Shown here: positions 33,086 to 44,078 of the stretch, piece after piece
Layout of the letters: every line of letters starts with the position of its first letter
How positions within the stretch are numbered: the stretch's first letter is position 1
Assembly (NCBI GenBank): GCA_033439295.1
Contig: JAVTLE010000005.1
Location: 1,972,501-2,036,500, forward strand
DNA from: Deuterostichococcus epilithicus
Taxonomy: Eukaryota > Chlorophyta > Trebouxiophyceae > Prasiolales > Stichococcaceae
Length of the DNA: 64,000 nt
Direction of reading: 5' to 3'
Translations under genes and position numbers: made by a program
The notes under the pieces: generated by a model
Database searches by the model: none
What the model was told of the DNA's origin: nothing
The model's input: only the letters and a program-made list of their open reading frames with translations

Positions 33086-34557
33086 ATGGCCGCTCCCAAG
33101 GCTGTCGGCAGCATCGCGGCGCCGGTGCTCGCGCTGCTTGCGTGGGCCGTAGCGTCCTCGCTGATGATCCTGGGTGAGTTCAGCCGCTGCAGTGCATGTG
33201 CTATGCTTGCGTTTGAAGCCGTGGCCAGATGCGGTGCATGCTTGAGGTACATGAACATCTGACAGCAGCTGATGGCGACATGCAGGCCACAAAATCGCCA
33301 TGGTCGATAAGGGCTTTCGCTTCCCCCTCGCACTGACGGCAGCCGAGCAGTTTGCCTCGGCGCTGGCAGGTGCGGCTGCGCTGGCGCATGTCTGGGGCTC
33401 AAGCCATCTACATAGCTGGCGCATCGTCAGTGTGCTTCTCGGAGGGCTGCACAGCAGACTTCCGCAAGCCTTCCAAGAATGTTGCCACGGGTTGGCGCAG
33501 GCTGGCTCCTGTCGAAGGCCGGCGTGCTGCCGCTGGGCCCCGCGCCGCGGTCCGGCATTTTCGTGCGGCGGGTGCTGCCCTCGGTCCTCAGCTTTGCGGG
33601 CACCCTGTACCTCGGCAACTTGGCGTACCTCAGCCTGTCCATGGCCTTCATTCAGATGCTCAAGGCCATGGTGCCTGCCATCACCCTGGTGGGTGCCCAC
33701 ACTGCAGCAGACCTCGTCAATCGACCATTTGCTGCACTACTGGATCCAATCATCAGGTTTTATGCACGTGAATGTGTGGCCCGGATATCCATCATGTGGT
33801 TTCCTGATCTGTTGGTACCGCTTTGACTGTCCTCCATCGGGCGGTATATTCAGGCCAGATACAGGCATCTGTGCTGGGTCACAGCTTCGCCGTGCCAGGT
33901 CAGCTGATCAGGCCTGGTGACAGTCTCGAGGGGGGCATGCAGGTGCTGTGCCTCGCGGGCGGCCTGGAGCGTTTCTCGGCGCCCGTGCTGGGCAGCGTGG
34001 CTGCCATCAGCGTCGGCACCAGCCTGACGGCGTTCCTGGAAATGAGCACCGCAGCGTTCAACCTGGGCGGGTTCATCGCCTTCACCGCCTCGGCGGTTCT
34101 AGAGTCCCTGCGAGTTGTGCTGGTGGAGGTCCTCATGGGCCAGCTCAAATACAATGCGGCGGAGGTACTGCTGTACCAGGGCGTCCCGACTGGCGTGATC
34201 CTGTCAATAGCCGCCTGGGCGGTGGAGGGCAAGGGGCTCATGGCGGGCGGGCTGGCTGTTGCGGCGCGCAATCCGGGCCTGATCGCTGGCCTGGCGCTGT
34301 CCAGCGCCGCGGTCAACCTCTTCAGCTTCCTGGCCATCCGGCTCACCTCCAGCCTGACCTTCAAGACGGTCGGCTGCATGAAAAACGCGTTCGTGGTGTG
34401 GCTCGGCGTGCTCATGGGCGACAAGGTGTCCCGCATGCAGCTGATGGGCTACGGCATCGCGATGCTGGGTTTTGTGCAATACACCGTCGTGCAGCAGCGC
34501 GCGCGGCAGGCGCGGCAGCTGCAGGAACCTCTTGCTGAGGCCAAGAAGACGAAATGA
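33086..34557 (+). CDS. TPT/nucleotide-sugar-type transporter 1
   Basis: Four exons (33086-33173, 33286-33369, 33501-33688, 33943-34557) total 975 nt and encode 324 residues. Hydrophobic segments begin at once (VLALLAWAVASSLMIL) and continue through LYLGNLAYLSLSMAFIQMLKAMVPAITLV and FNLGGFIAFTASAVLESLRVVLVEVLM to VNLFSFLAIRLTSSLTFKTVGCMKNAFVVWLG. The pairs LGN-AYL-S-AFIQM-KA and the late LTFKTVGCMKN block mark the triose-phosphate/nucleotide-sugar transporter family (TPT, EamA fold), ten helices in typical members. No transit peptide is visible, so Golgi or ER is more likely than the plastid envelope. The substrate cannot be read. The C-terminal tail is basic (AEAKKTK), compatible with dilysine-type ER/Golgi sorting. 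Confidence 0.88.
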
Positions 34558-34823
34558 GTTGATTTGCAGGACCGCGTTCCCCTTGTTGTCGTCGTGACCA
34601 GGTGTAATTGCGGTTCCCCGAAAAAGTTACAAGGTGCACTGCTCGTGCCCCTCCAGTACTGCCGTAGCGACATGTCAAGTCACTACCTACAAGCACTTCC
34701 AGATCTGCTGCGCCAGCTATAGTTGCAAAAGCAGAACCTACAGCAGCCGCCACTGTGGCCATGCCACTGAGGCCGCAATCCTCCGCAGCAGCGATGTGGG
34801 TAGCTCAACAGATCAACAGCGAC

Positions 34824-35536
34824 CTAGCGGGCCTTCTTTCCCTCCTTCTTATTGTTTTTCCTCCTGCCCTCCACCTCGTTCTTGCGCAGGAAATCTTCAA
34901 GCTCCTTTCCTTTGAGCACCTTGTGAGGCAGTATCCGTGCCTGTGAGCGAAGCACAGCTAGTGTTAGCGCCATGTTGGGGTCTTTACATCCGTGTCGCAA
35001 CAGGCTATGCTGTGATCTTGCCTGGCGGGCGAGACGATCATTACGCAGCTGCAGAAAGCTCCCCATTGCGCCTGCGAGCGCCGGACCCAACGTTATGCTC
35101 TTATAGCAGCCAAACGGAACAACTCAGCGAAGCCTCCCACACATGGCTAATTTTCAAGGGTTGCTGAGGTGCAGGAGCTACCGATGAGGGAACCATTCAA
35201 CCATACTCCTGGAGTCGCCTGCAGTATCAGCAGTGCGAATGTGTCATGCTAACATGGTGATGCCATGGCGCTCGCGCCAACCGTGTTCTGCAATTGTGCG
35301 CCAAGTCCATGCACGTCCCGTGTCGTCGCGCTCACCTGGTTAAACCTTAACAAGGCAAAAATCCATTCTGCGAATTTGCCTTTGCTGATGGCCCATTTGC
35401 GTTCGGTGTCGACCAAAACCCAGGTCCCTGCGGCGGCAACGCCCGCTGAGCACAAGCACAGCACGAGCGTGCATCTGAACAGCCAGATGAGCTGCGGGGA
35501 CAGCATCTTCGGCGGTGGTGGCCTCCGATCGCTCAT
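34824..35536 (-). CDS. Unrecognised 105-residue single-span membrane protein
   Basis: Two exons, 35536-35336 (67 codons) and 34940-34824 (38 codons plus stop), join exactly in frame across a GT-AG intron. The protein has a short proline-rich N-terminus (MSDRRPPPPKMLSPQL) and one hydrophobic helix (IWLFRCTLVLCLCSAGVAAA). A soluble part and a strongly basic C-terminus follow (EGRRKNNKKEGKKAR). The layout suggests a small anchored protein with its lysine-rich tail on one face of the membrane. No family was recognised. The clean splice phase and membrane segment make a real gene likely. It is convergent with TPT transporter 1, whose stop is 267 bp away. Confidence 0.65.
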
Positions 35537-35789
35537 CTCCTGCTGCTCTTCCGGACACGAGACGTCAGTTTCAGGTGATGGTGATCCGATCACGACCTGA
35601 CGAGACGGTGCGCAAACGGCCTGCGTGTGATGTCCGAGTGAAGAGATATCAGTTGCATCAATCTCCAAGTGCGAGATCAGGTGTGAATGAAACGGTATAT
35701 CTCCAGACAGCGACTGACGGAAAAGTAGAGACATGCCCTGGGGGGAAATGGAAACGAATGGAAAAGGCATCGGCGGACTTTCAAATCAA

Positions 35790-36437
35790 CGTCGAAACCG
35801 AGCGCCGGCCCTATCCTTTCTCGCCTTCTGCTCAAAAGGGGATCGTGGCAACTGTTTTGTAAAAAGAAATGCACTGCCGGCCCTATCCTTTCTTGCTTTC
35901 TTGTTGAAAGGGGGGCGGGGCGCCTGCTGTTCTGTTAGAAAAACCGAGCGCCGGCCCTATCCTTTCTTGTTTCTTGTTGAAAGGGGGCGGGGCGCCTGCT
36001 GTTTCGTTGTCAGAAGAAACCGAGCGCCGGCCCTATCCTTTCTCGTTTTCCTCTTTCTTAAAAGGGGAGCGGGCAAATGACGAGAACGATCCTTTCTCGT
36101 TTACTTTTTACAAAGAAAGCAAGAAAGTATAGGGCACGGGCTCGTTCCTACAAAGAAGACCTCGTTCTTGTTAAAAAGAAACCGAGAAAGGACAGGGCAC
36201 GCCGTCTTGTTTTTAAAAGAAAGCGAGAAAGTATAGGGCACGGGCTCGTTGTAAAAAGAAAGCAAGAAAGTATAGGGCGCGGCCCTCGGTTTCTTTTGAC
36301 AACCAAACAGCAGGCGCCCCGCCCCCTTAAAACAAGAAAGCAAGAAAGGATAGGGCCGGCGCTCGCTTCTTTTGAAAACAAAACAGCAGGCGCCCCGCCC
36401 CCTTTCAACAAGAAAACAAGAAAGGATACGGCCGGCA
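35790..36437. repeat. Palindromic array L of about 70-bp units (foldback-like)
   Basis: Left half: four direct units, each carrying GCCGGCCCTATCCTTTCT followed by a T/G-rich part and AAAGGGGGCGGGGCGCC. Near 36100 the orientation flips, and the right half carries the reverse complement (AGAAAGGATAGGGCCGGC). The centre holds variant units with GTATAGGGCACGGGCTCG. The whole block is a long imperfect inverted repeat of tandem units and could fold into a large hairpin. The translated frames (repeated GPILSCFL-like words) are artefacts of the repeat. The same unit builds array R at 60512-61530. Confidence 0.9.
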
Positions 36438-36515
36438 GTGCATTTCACTGGGATTGTTTTGACAACAGCTCTGATTGACTCATGAATTGTTTGGTGGGTG
36501 CCGCCATGACACGGC
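36438..36515 (-). repeat. Conserved end sequence of array L
   Basis: About 78 bp following the array. The reverse complement begins GCCGTGTCATGGCGGCACCC and matches 60435-60512 beside array R at roughly 85%. Similarity stops outside this block, so it marks one shared terminus. Confidence 0.85.
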
Positions 36516-36739
36516 CTATGGAACGTTCGAAAGGCACGCATCAAAAACTGTGTCAAAATGTGTCGAAGCACATTTCTCAAACAGTGACGTTCCTTCCAGC
36601 TGCTGTAAATGCCGACCATCCGCCCTGCGCCTCGCCGCAGGTCTGGGCTGCGCTGTTTGGTGTGAGCTGACCTCCGTCCATCTCTGCGCGCCGTCCCTTG
36701 CTGCCCGTCGCTGCGGCCTCAGCGCCAGCCGCCGCCGCC
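36516..36739. other. Spacer between array L and the peroxiredoxin stop
   Basis: About 220 bp, probably the 3' UTR of the peroxiredoxin gene. No other feature. Confidence 0.45.
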
Positions 36740-38136
36740 TCACCGCTTCAGCGTCTGCAGTATTTTCATGACGGACTCTGCCGACGACTCCTTGACCTCT
36801 GCCATGTTGGCCTCCACTTTCTGCAGTGCACCATTCGCACGGGTTATGCGTGCCGGGCTCTGCGCTGTGTCTGTTCATGCGCCTGCTCACACGTGGTCTG
36901 CGACTGCTACTGGTCTCGAGCAGGCACGCAGCAGGATGGTTGACGCAGTCCGCCTGCTGTTTGACTGTGGACCCCTATTGTCCAGCACAGGGCAGGCAGC
37001 GCAGCTCACCAGCTTGAGCAGGATGCCGCCGTCCACGAGGGCCACATACCTGTACGCTTCAACATGCAAGTCATCAGCAGCTGTCATCAGCAGGTGCCGG
37101 TCGAATGCTCGTCCCGCCCCCAGCAGCTGTCAGCACTGGAGCCTGTGCAACAGTTGGCGTATAGCAGGCAGGACCGGTCTGCAGCTGGCGGACGTACCTC
37201 TGCGAGCGCGGGCCGCCGGCGTCCGTCTTGCCCGTCGCCGGCAGGTCCAGACCCAGCATGCGAGTCATGGCGCCATCCTCGTCCGCGATCAGCGAGATCT
37301 GCAGACGTGCAGCCGGGAGCCCATCAGGTTATCCATGTCAAGGGCTTCCCAGCGCACTTCACTGTGCAGATTGGCTGTGGCTTTGCCAGCATGCAGACAC
37401 AGTGAGCACCTGCCCGTCAATGCCCGCCTTCTTTGCCCACTCCTCCAGCTGCGCTGACGGCGCCACGGCGGCGCATGCAATCTTCTCGACGCCGCACTTC
37501 TTCAGCTTTTCGGCCTACCGGGCCACCGGCATCAGAAAACTTCAGCACCGCGCATGCAACTGCGCAGGGTATACATTTGCAGTAGCAACATCGGAGTGGC
37601 AGCATCGCAGATGGGCAGAGAAGGCTCACGTTCTTCAGGAAGTCTGGCAGGTGCTTCTCGGTGCACACTTTGCCCATGTCTGGCACGCCAAACATCGCAA
37701 CGAGCTGCCCCTGCAGTAAACAGCGCAAGGACACGTCGTGGGCATGCATCTTTGGCATGCGTCTTTGGCATGCATTCAGAAGCCAGGCTGGAGGTCGAGG
37801 ACGCTCATAACGTATGCCTGCAAACATGCACACATTGCGCCTGCTGCGCATGCTTGGACGCACCCGCATGACATCGGCGATGGTTGCCTTCTTGCCATCC
37901 TCGATGACGTGCAGATCCTGACGCAGCGTCAGGTCTCGGCGCCTGTTAAGGCTGATGTTGCACGCGACGCTGTCGAGGTCAGAATTCTGGTGGCCCGCCG
38001 GCACCGAGTAGGAGTCATACTTCTGCGCCTGCGGCGCTGTTGCTGCCTGAGAGGCGAAGGCCCTGACGCCTGAGGCGCAGCCCGAGGCGCGCAGCAGCGC
38101 CGGAAGCCTGCAAAACGCTGCGCACTGCTGCTGCAT
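36740..38136 (-). CDS. Type II (atypical 2-Cys) peroxiredoxin-like protein, organelle-targeted
   Basis: About six exons, from ATG 38136 to the stop at 36740-36742. The N-terminal 30 residues (MQQQCAAFCRLPALLRASG, then RAFASQ) form a mitochondrial or plastid leader. Then come LDSVACNISLNRRRDL, LVAMFGVPDMGKVCTEKHLP, LKKCGVEKIACAAVAPSAQLEEWAKKAG, LIADEDGAMTRMLGLDL, GPRSQRYVALVDGGILLKL and VKESSAESVMKILQTL, the order of the PrxII/PRX5 fold. The peroxidatic cysteine (KVC) and the conserved Arg of RSQRY are present. The canonical PxxxTxxC motif is altered: the segment is one residue shorter and lacks the Thr, and the usual VND after the second strand reads VAP. It may therefore be an atypical or weak peroxidase. 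Confidence 0.82.
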
Positions 38137-38519
38137 GAGGAGAACGTGTGCAGACTGACACACCGAGGCACTGCAGATGCGAAGGTTGCCAAACAACGCT
38201 AGATCGGGCGGCAGTCGGTTGTCAACGTAGTATTGAGCTTCGGAAGTCCTTTTTTGAAGTGCCTTATGGTTACCTCTGAAGCTGAACGGCGTGCAAATGA
38301 CTGGCCCGCATTGCGACGCGAACGCCTTGCTGGCATCGCGCCACACGTGCTTTGCTGCTTTCTATCCAAGTTGCGGGAAGCTCACGAAACCTGGCACACC
38401 AATCGCTCACGTTGCGGACGCATTCCAAAGTAGAAAGCAGCGCTGAGCTGCACTGCCACTCGCGCACGAGACGCCTGGCCGGCCGCCGACTTGCTCCATC
38501 CTGCGCTGCACTGTCAGCG
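38137..38519. promoter_or_regulatory. Divergent promoter region (peroxiredoxin / plastid protein)
   Basis: 383 bp between divergent starts. No specific site claimed. Confidence 0.5.
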
Positions 38520-40331
38520 ATGCAGTCTGCCGCGGTGTCCGGCCGACCGCGCTGCTGCGCCTTCCAGAAGCGCCCGGCATCGCGATTCATCTCCACAGTG
38601 AGATGGACAGCAGCCGTTTCGCCATCAGCCGGGCACCCAGCGGCCTCCAGCTCTGCGCGGCTGCGGCGGCAGCGCGCACCAAAGCTCTGTGCGCACCTAG
38701 CCCCGACGTCCTTCGGCGACACGTCGCCAGCACAATCGGCATCCCATCACCAGCTTTGGCAGGGGTGTAGACAGCTGTTGCGCACAGCCGCGGCCAGCGC
38801 TGCGACGCTAGTGGGCGCGGCGGTCGTATTGTCCACCCCGCTGCCTGCGCATGCCATTGAGGTGCCCTGAAACATCACTCACTCACTTGCTGAAGCCCGC
38901 TTTCTTGTTTGAATAACCCCACGAACAATCGCACGTCGCAAAATGCACTTGCAACCGAACCCTCACCATGCTGTCTTCTGCGGTGCTGTCTTGCTGCAGC
39001 TGATGCAGCCACAGACCGCCTGACGCCATCGCCCTTGCCGATGCAGACCGTCGCGCCTTCGGAGGCGCTGTCGGCGGCAAAGGCGCTGCCGCAGCAGGAG
39101 GTGCCCAAGGGCAGGGTGTGGCTCCTGCTGGCTGGTGGCTCGGCGGTGCTTTTTGGTGCCACGGTGTTTCTGGAGAAGAACACGCAGCTGTTCCCGGCCA
39201 TCAGCAAGGCCAACCAGGCCATGTCGCAGAGCAAGGAGGCTCGGGAGGTGGGTCTATGAAGGCTGATCAGTAAGATTGCTGCGACCGCAACGTCGGCGAT
39301 TGGTCAAGGGTGCTCTTCGTCGTGTATCTATGCGCCGGCATGATGTGGCACGACACAACATTGCTTGGTACAGACTTGATTATTGATATATGTGCAGGCA
39401 GAGGCAGGCCAGCGGCCTATCGATGTGCAGCAGGAGCAGTGGCAGCAGCAGCAACAGCAGCGGCAGCTGGCGGCCCCAGAGGAGGATGAAGACAGCCCAG
39501 CGGTGGACGCTGTGCTGCAGGGGCTGCAGTCCGCCAGCAAGCGCGTGCTCAGCACAGAGGCAGACGCAGGCGAGAGCCCAGCGAGCGATGGCGGAGCGGC
39601 ATCGGCGGCGGCGGCCACCGGGGCAGCGGCAGCGGCGTCCGGCAGCGGGGGCAAGTCGGGTCAGGCCAGTCGCGGCGCTGCGTCGTTCAGCAGCGGCGCT
39701 GGCCTGCCGGAGGCGCTCAGAAGCGTCTCGCACGCTGATTTGTCAGAGGCCGATGGCGCGGCGCCTGCCCACAGCGACGACAGCAGCAAAGCGCACAATG
39801 CCGCAGCGGCGCTGGCTGGTGCCAGCGGGGCTGAGCCAGCGGAGCCGGAGCATGCGGCGGCGCCGGCCACTGAGGCGCCAATGGCTGATCAGAGCAGCAG
39901 CGCAGAAGACAGCAGGCAGCCCGACCAGGCAGACGCGGCAGAGGGTGCAGAACCCTCTGAGGCAGTGGACGCGCAGCAGGTGGGATCGTCTGCGAGCGTT
40001 GCACACTCTCGCCTTCCTGTCTGTTCGAGTGCACGCCGTCTCCTCCATGAGGAGCTGTACGTTCCACCCACTCCATTATGAGGGTCTGCATACTCCAGCT
40101 TCCAATGATGCAGCTGAAGTGCAGCTGAATTTGAGTTGGGAACTCATGCAGGAAGCTGAGGCGGAGTCAGCGCAGAACCTCTTCGCTCTGTCGGACGAGG
40201 AGCTGGAGCGGGAGGTGGCGCTGCGCCAGAGCCCGGCAATCGACCTGTCGTCGTTGTCGGAAGAGGACCTCCAGCGGGAGCTTAGCAAGCGGCAGCTGGC
40301 AGCGGGCGTCCTGGAGAAGGTCGTGGAATAA
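38520..40331 (+). CDS. Plastid-targeted protein with lumen-type signal, membrane span and acidic repeat tail
   Basis: Exons: 38520 to about 38870 (leader), about 39003-39250, about 39398-39979 and about 40149-40331. The first exon encodes a long Ser/Arg/Ala-rich leader ending in a hydrophobic stretch and LPAHA, the AxA cleavage site of a thylakoid-lumen bipartite signal. The next exon has a second hydrophobic segment (VWLLLAGGSAVLFGATVFLE). A Gln/Ala/Ser/Glu-rich low-complexity region of about 190 residues follows. The last exon has two similar helices, LSDEELEREVALRQ and LSEEDLQRELSKRQ. No family was recognised. The join between exons 1 and 2 is not settled by phase, so a small exon or a different donor may be missing. 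A thylakoid membrane role is inferred from the leader only. Confidence 0.6.
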
Positions 40332-40771
40332 TTGAACCGGCTTTCGTGTTGCTGCCAACGCGGTCGAGACATGCCAAACTGGACAGTGGACGTTGGAACG
40401 TGGCCAGAGTTGCTAGCCATTTGGAGGCACCGCCCGCTTCAATACCCTCCGAAGGGGCCTGCCTATATTACCACCCACCTAGAGATAACGACTGATGCCG
40501 AGAGCAGCAACTAGAAAGGCTTCAAAGCTGCAAAGCTGCAAAGCTGCAAAGTTCAAGACTGCAACCCACACATCCATGCTGGCAGACGCATCAGATGGGA
40601 GGGTAAGTAGCTACCGGGCAATCGCCGCAAAGTGCCATCCGACTGTCCATTGTTCAGCAAAGCAAACATTGAGTACATACCCTGTCGTTACACCATGACA
40701 CGCCGCCGGCGGCGTTCATACAAGGTGTGCAATGGAACCCCGATTCCGCATGAGACTATCCGTCTAGGTTT
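40332..40771. other. Convergent intergenic region
   Basis: 440 bp between two 3' ends, with a short tandem of AAAGCTGC at about 40525-40552. No gene seen. Confidence 0.5.
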
Positions 40772-43331
40772 TCAATAGAAATGCGAGCCGCCAGACATGC
40801 CGCGTCTGCCGCCCCGACCTCCACGTCCCCCGAATGGCTGAAATGGCAGCGGCAGCCTGTCTCTGTCCCCGCCTGCGGGAACATGACGCAGATTTGCAAA
40901 GTAAGTGACGTTTGAGTGCAGCAGTGCAAAGTGACAAACGTCACGGCTTGTTCTGGCACCAGCGAGACTGCAGGGTGTCGAAAGTATGCAATCGTTGCTT
41001 GTCGCTCAACAAGGAGACCTCCACAGCAGCACTGACGTCTCACCAATGATGAAAGGCGTGCCAGGCTGGTTGCCACCGCCAAAGGGCCGCAAGGGGTTTG
41101 CGGGCGGGGGCACATATGGGAAGCGCATAGGTCTGCGCCGCGCGGCAGCGCGGTACTCATCCCGGTTCAGCCAGCGCCTGCAGAGCCGAAGCTCAAGCTG
41201 TTCTCAGGCAATAGCTCTCGCTAAGCATCACGCTGCTTCGTGCACTGATGACGCTCCTGACAAGTGAAGAAGTCTCTCCGAAATTGACACCAGCCAGGTT
41301 CGAGCGAGCGTCTGCAGCAACGCCCAGCCCAGACGGCGGCATGGCCCCAGCACTGCCAGCCATACTCTCGCTGTTCGAGAAATGAGCCCGCACCTGTGGA
41401 ACAGCGCCTTCCAGCCGCGGGCGCCGGCAGCGGCCTCCGCCAGACTGGCCTCACCAAACTCCGCCTCGAACAGCGGCTTCCACAGGTCGTTGGCGCTCCC
41501 GGCGTCGCGCAGCTCGCCGCACACGCACGCCAGCCGCGCCAGGTCCTTGGCCTGGTGATACAGATAGTTCACTGCATGTCCACGTGCAGCAAAGCACAGG
41601 CTTCAGACAAGTTTTGCTGTCACAGGTGATGCCGTGGCTGTTGCCCCATTGCCCAGTGCGTGTGGCCCTGGCCTCGTGAAACATTGTGATATGTTCCAGG
41701 GTTTGTGCTGCCAAGGCTCACCTCCAGCAGGCCCATGATGCTGCGCCGCAGCTCCGACGGCAGGCTCAGCAGGCCAAATGGCGGCGCAACGCCCGCGGCT
41801 CGGCACAAGTCTGCGACCAGCGGCAGCAAGACACCATCCTTGAGCGCTGTCACGAATTCCGCAGTGCCATCCGCCAGCAGCGCTTCCAGCGGAATGGATG
41901 CCTCGGTGGTAACGGCGTCCGCGCCGTCGGCAGCAGCCAAGCTGCTGCCTGAGCCGCCGTCTGCTGCGGCGGCTGCGGCAACTCCTGGCTGCCACGGCAG
42001 GCTGGTATGGTGGGCGGCTCCGGCAGCAGCGCCGCCGCCTGGCGCCGCTGCCCGGCCGGTGACCAGCGCGTGGCGCCCCAAGCGACTGCACTGCACCGTC
42101 GCCCCGGCGGCGGACGGCGCGTCGATACTCGCCAGGCAGTAGCGCAGGCTGATGCTGTTGGCTGACGGCTGGGATGCCACCGGCAATTGCTCGCTCTGCA
42201 GAGTAGCAAACACATCATAACGTGACAGATTCAAAGTATTCGGCTGCCTGCCCGCTGTCGATTGTGCACGGAAAACCCTCAAATCATGCAATCTCAACAT
42301 ATACGCAATGGCCCTCCTTATGACCTTTCCAAAAGGCAGCCAATGCATGCAAGCAACGCCCCACAGAGAAGGAGTCGTGTGCACATTGCCACCTGTGCCG
42401 ACGAAGAGGTATCGATGCCCCGCAGGCCGCAGTCCAGGGCGATGGCATGCAGCACCGCTGCCAGCTGCAGCACGCCGCCGCTGCCAGTCGCCATGACGGT
42501 GAGCCGGCTGGAGTGGGCAGTCAGTGCTTCACGCGCACGGCCTTCCGGCGCAATCTCCGCTGGCGCAGCTGCCGCCTTCTGGCGCTTGACTGCAGCCTGC
42601 AACCGCCACGATGACGCCATCACATGCGTGGCAGTCATGATTCACTGTCTAGGTCCCTCACACGGCTCGTGGCAGCTCTCAAGGCGGGTCAGCATGGACG
42701 CCGCACCTGCATTGCAGCCTGGTGGCGTGCCTCGAAGGCGTCAGCAGCCGCCTGCTGCGGCGGATGGGGCCTGGGTGCCAGCATGGCCGCCGCCAGCGTA
42801 GAGCGCGCCGGCAGCGTGGGCGTCGCGGCTGCCGCGCTGTGCAGTGGCGGCACATCACACTCCATAGCGGCCGCGCTGCTGCTGGAATGCACCCACAACA
42901 GGTCGCCGGAGCAGATGCCAAGCGACGTCAGCATGGCCGCCGCATCGTTCAGCGCGGCCTGCAGCATCGCAGCAGCGCCGCCCTTATGGCCCTCGGTTGA
43001 CTTGCCAGGCGCGCGCGCATGCAATGGCACTTGACATTCAGAACATACACATGGGGCAGACGGCAAGCACTAGCATCCCCCTATTGTCGCATGAGCTCGA
43101 AGCGCTGCACCCACAGAGGTCCATCGTTGCCTCGCTTGTCGAAATGTGAACAGCGCTCACCTTCTTGTTGAGGGAAATGTCAAAGTCTGCGTCCAGGCCG
43201 GGCAGCTGGGCACGCACAGCGGGCTTCAGCTGCTCCAGTGTGCATGTCGCCGGCACGTCCACTTTGGCCCGCGCTGGCGAATCCACCACGCGCAGGCGCA
43301 GCCGCAGCCGCGGTGCCCCGGCGGCACTCAT
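40772..43331 (-). CDS. F-box protein of the SKIP22/FBXO7 type (UBL, FP domain, F-box, Gly/Arg tail)
   Basis: About seven exons from ATG 43331 to the stop at 40772-40774. The N-terminus (RLRLRLRVVDSPARAKVDV, then DISLNKK and LTSLGICSGDLLWVHS) is the ubiquitin-like domain seen in plant SKIP22 and animal FBXO7. The middle (LRYCLAS, AEFVTALKDGVLLPLVADLCRA) fits the FP domain shared with PI31. LLSLPSELRRSIMGLLE with AKDLARLACVCGELRD and LWKPLFEAEFG is the F-box region. The tail (YVPPPANPLRPFGGG, then GGDRDRLPLPFQPFGG, GRGGRGG and a C-terminal HFY) matches the proline/glycine-rich PI31/FBXO7 end. It should link SKP1-cullin ligases to substrates and perhaps bind proteasomes. The frame closes across every junction checked. 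Confidence 0.85.
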
Positions 43332-43655
43332 GGCGAGCCGAGCTGCGTACGCGGCAAGTCTTTCGGCGAAGAAACGTGGTTGGCCTTGCCTTGCTGCACG
43401 GCCTCTCAGTGGCCTGTCGTGAGCCCTGGAGGTCCTTACTGAAATACGCAAGTTCCTGCTTCACCAACACCCCAGCATTGGCTGCGAGATGTGCAGAGGC
43501 GCGTCGCCCACGCCTTGCAGCGGCTTGCCAAAATATAATGTGCTCGCACAGCTCATTCAGCTCTGTGTAGCAGCACAGTGTGCGATTCGTCTCAGGTCAG
43601 CATGCCTCCTCGAAGTGTGAGAGATTGGCGCCAAGCCTGCGGAAGGGCCTTCCCG
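43332..43655. promoter_or_regulatory. 5' flank of the F-box gene, up to the MITE
   Basis: 324 bp upstream of the F-box gene start and left of the MITE. Nothing else recognised. Confidence 0.4.
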
Positions 43656-43942
43656 TAGGGTGTTCACCGAAAGATGCAGCGATACCGCGATTCGCTAATG
43701 CTGGGACGCGCTGAAAACCCGTAAAACCGTAATGCTGTCACGGTTGCGTTCACATACGCCAATCTCCTCTGGCATCTAAAGAATCTGACTTGGCAGCTTA
43801 ATGCGATGATGTCGATACCCGAACTACCCGTAATACAGTTCCAGAGCTGTATCACCGCATTAGCCATTTTCAGTATCTCGGGCGTCCCCGCATTACCGGA
43901 ATCAGCGAATCAGGCCCGCTGAATCGCAATGTGAACACCCTA
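43656..43942. mobile_element. 287-bp MITE with 12-bp terminal inverted repeats
   Basis: Starts TAGGGTGTTCAC and ends GTGAACACCCTA, a perfect 12-bp inverted repeat. Partial subterminal pairing follows (GCGATTCGC-like words at both ends). It is flanked on each side by CCG (43653-43655 and 43943-43945), a 3-bp target duplication as in PIF/Harbinger or CACTA-type elements. It has no transposase frame, so it is non-autonomous. It sits in the promoter region shared by the F-box gene and bL33, about 140 bp upstream of the bL33 start. It is less GC-rich than its surroundings. Confidence 0.88.
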
Positions 43943-44078
43943 CCGTACTCGTCGTAAACCCGCTGCCACGTGTTCGGCCCGCCACCAGCTTGTCCTCATC
44001 TGGGCGTACTTTCGGCAAACGCAGCAGCAGCAAACGCCGGTGCATCGCTGAGGTAGCTGGTTGAGGCGAGGTGCAGCC

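Noticed and set aside
36077-36619. Open frames of up to 172 residues with GPILSCFL-type repeats
   Set aside because: Pure translation of the palindromic repeat units, in all frames of both strands.
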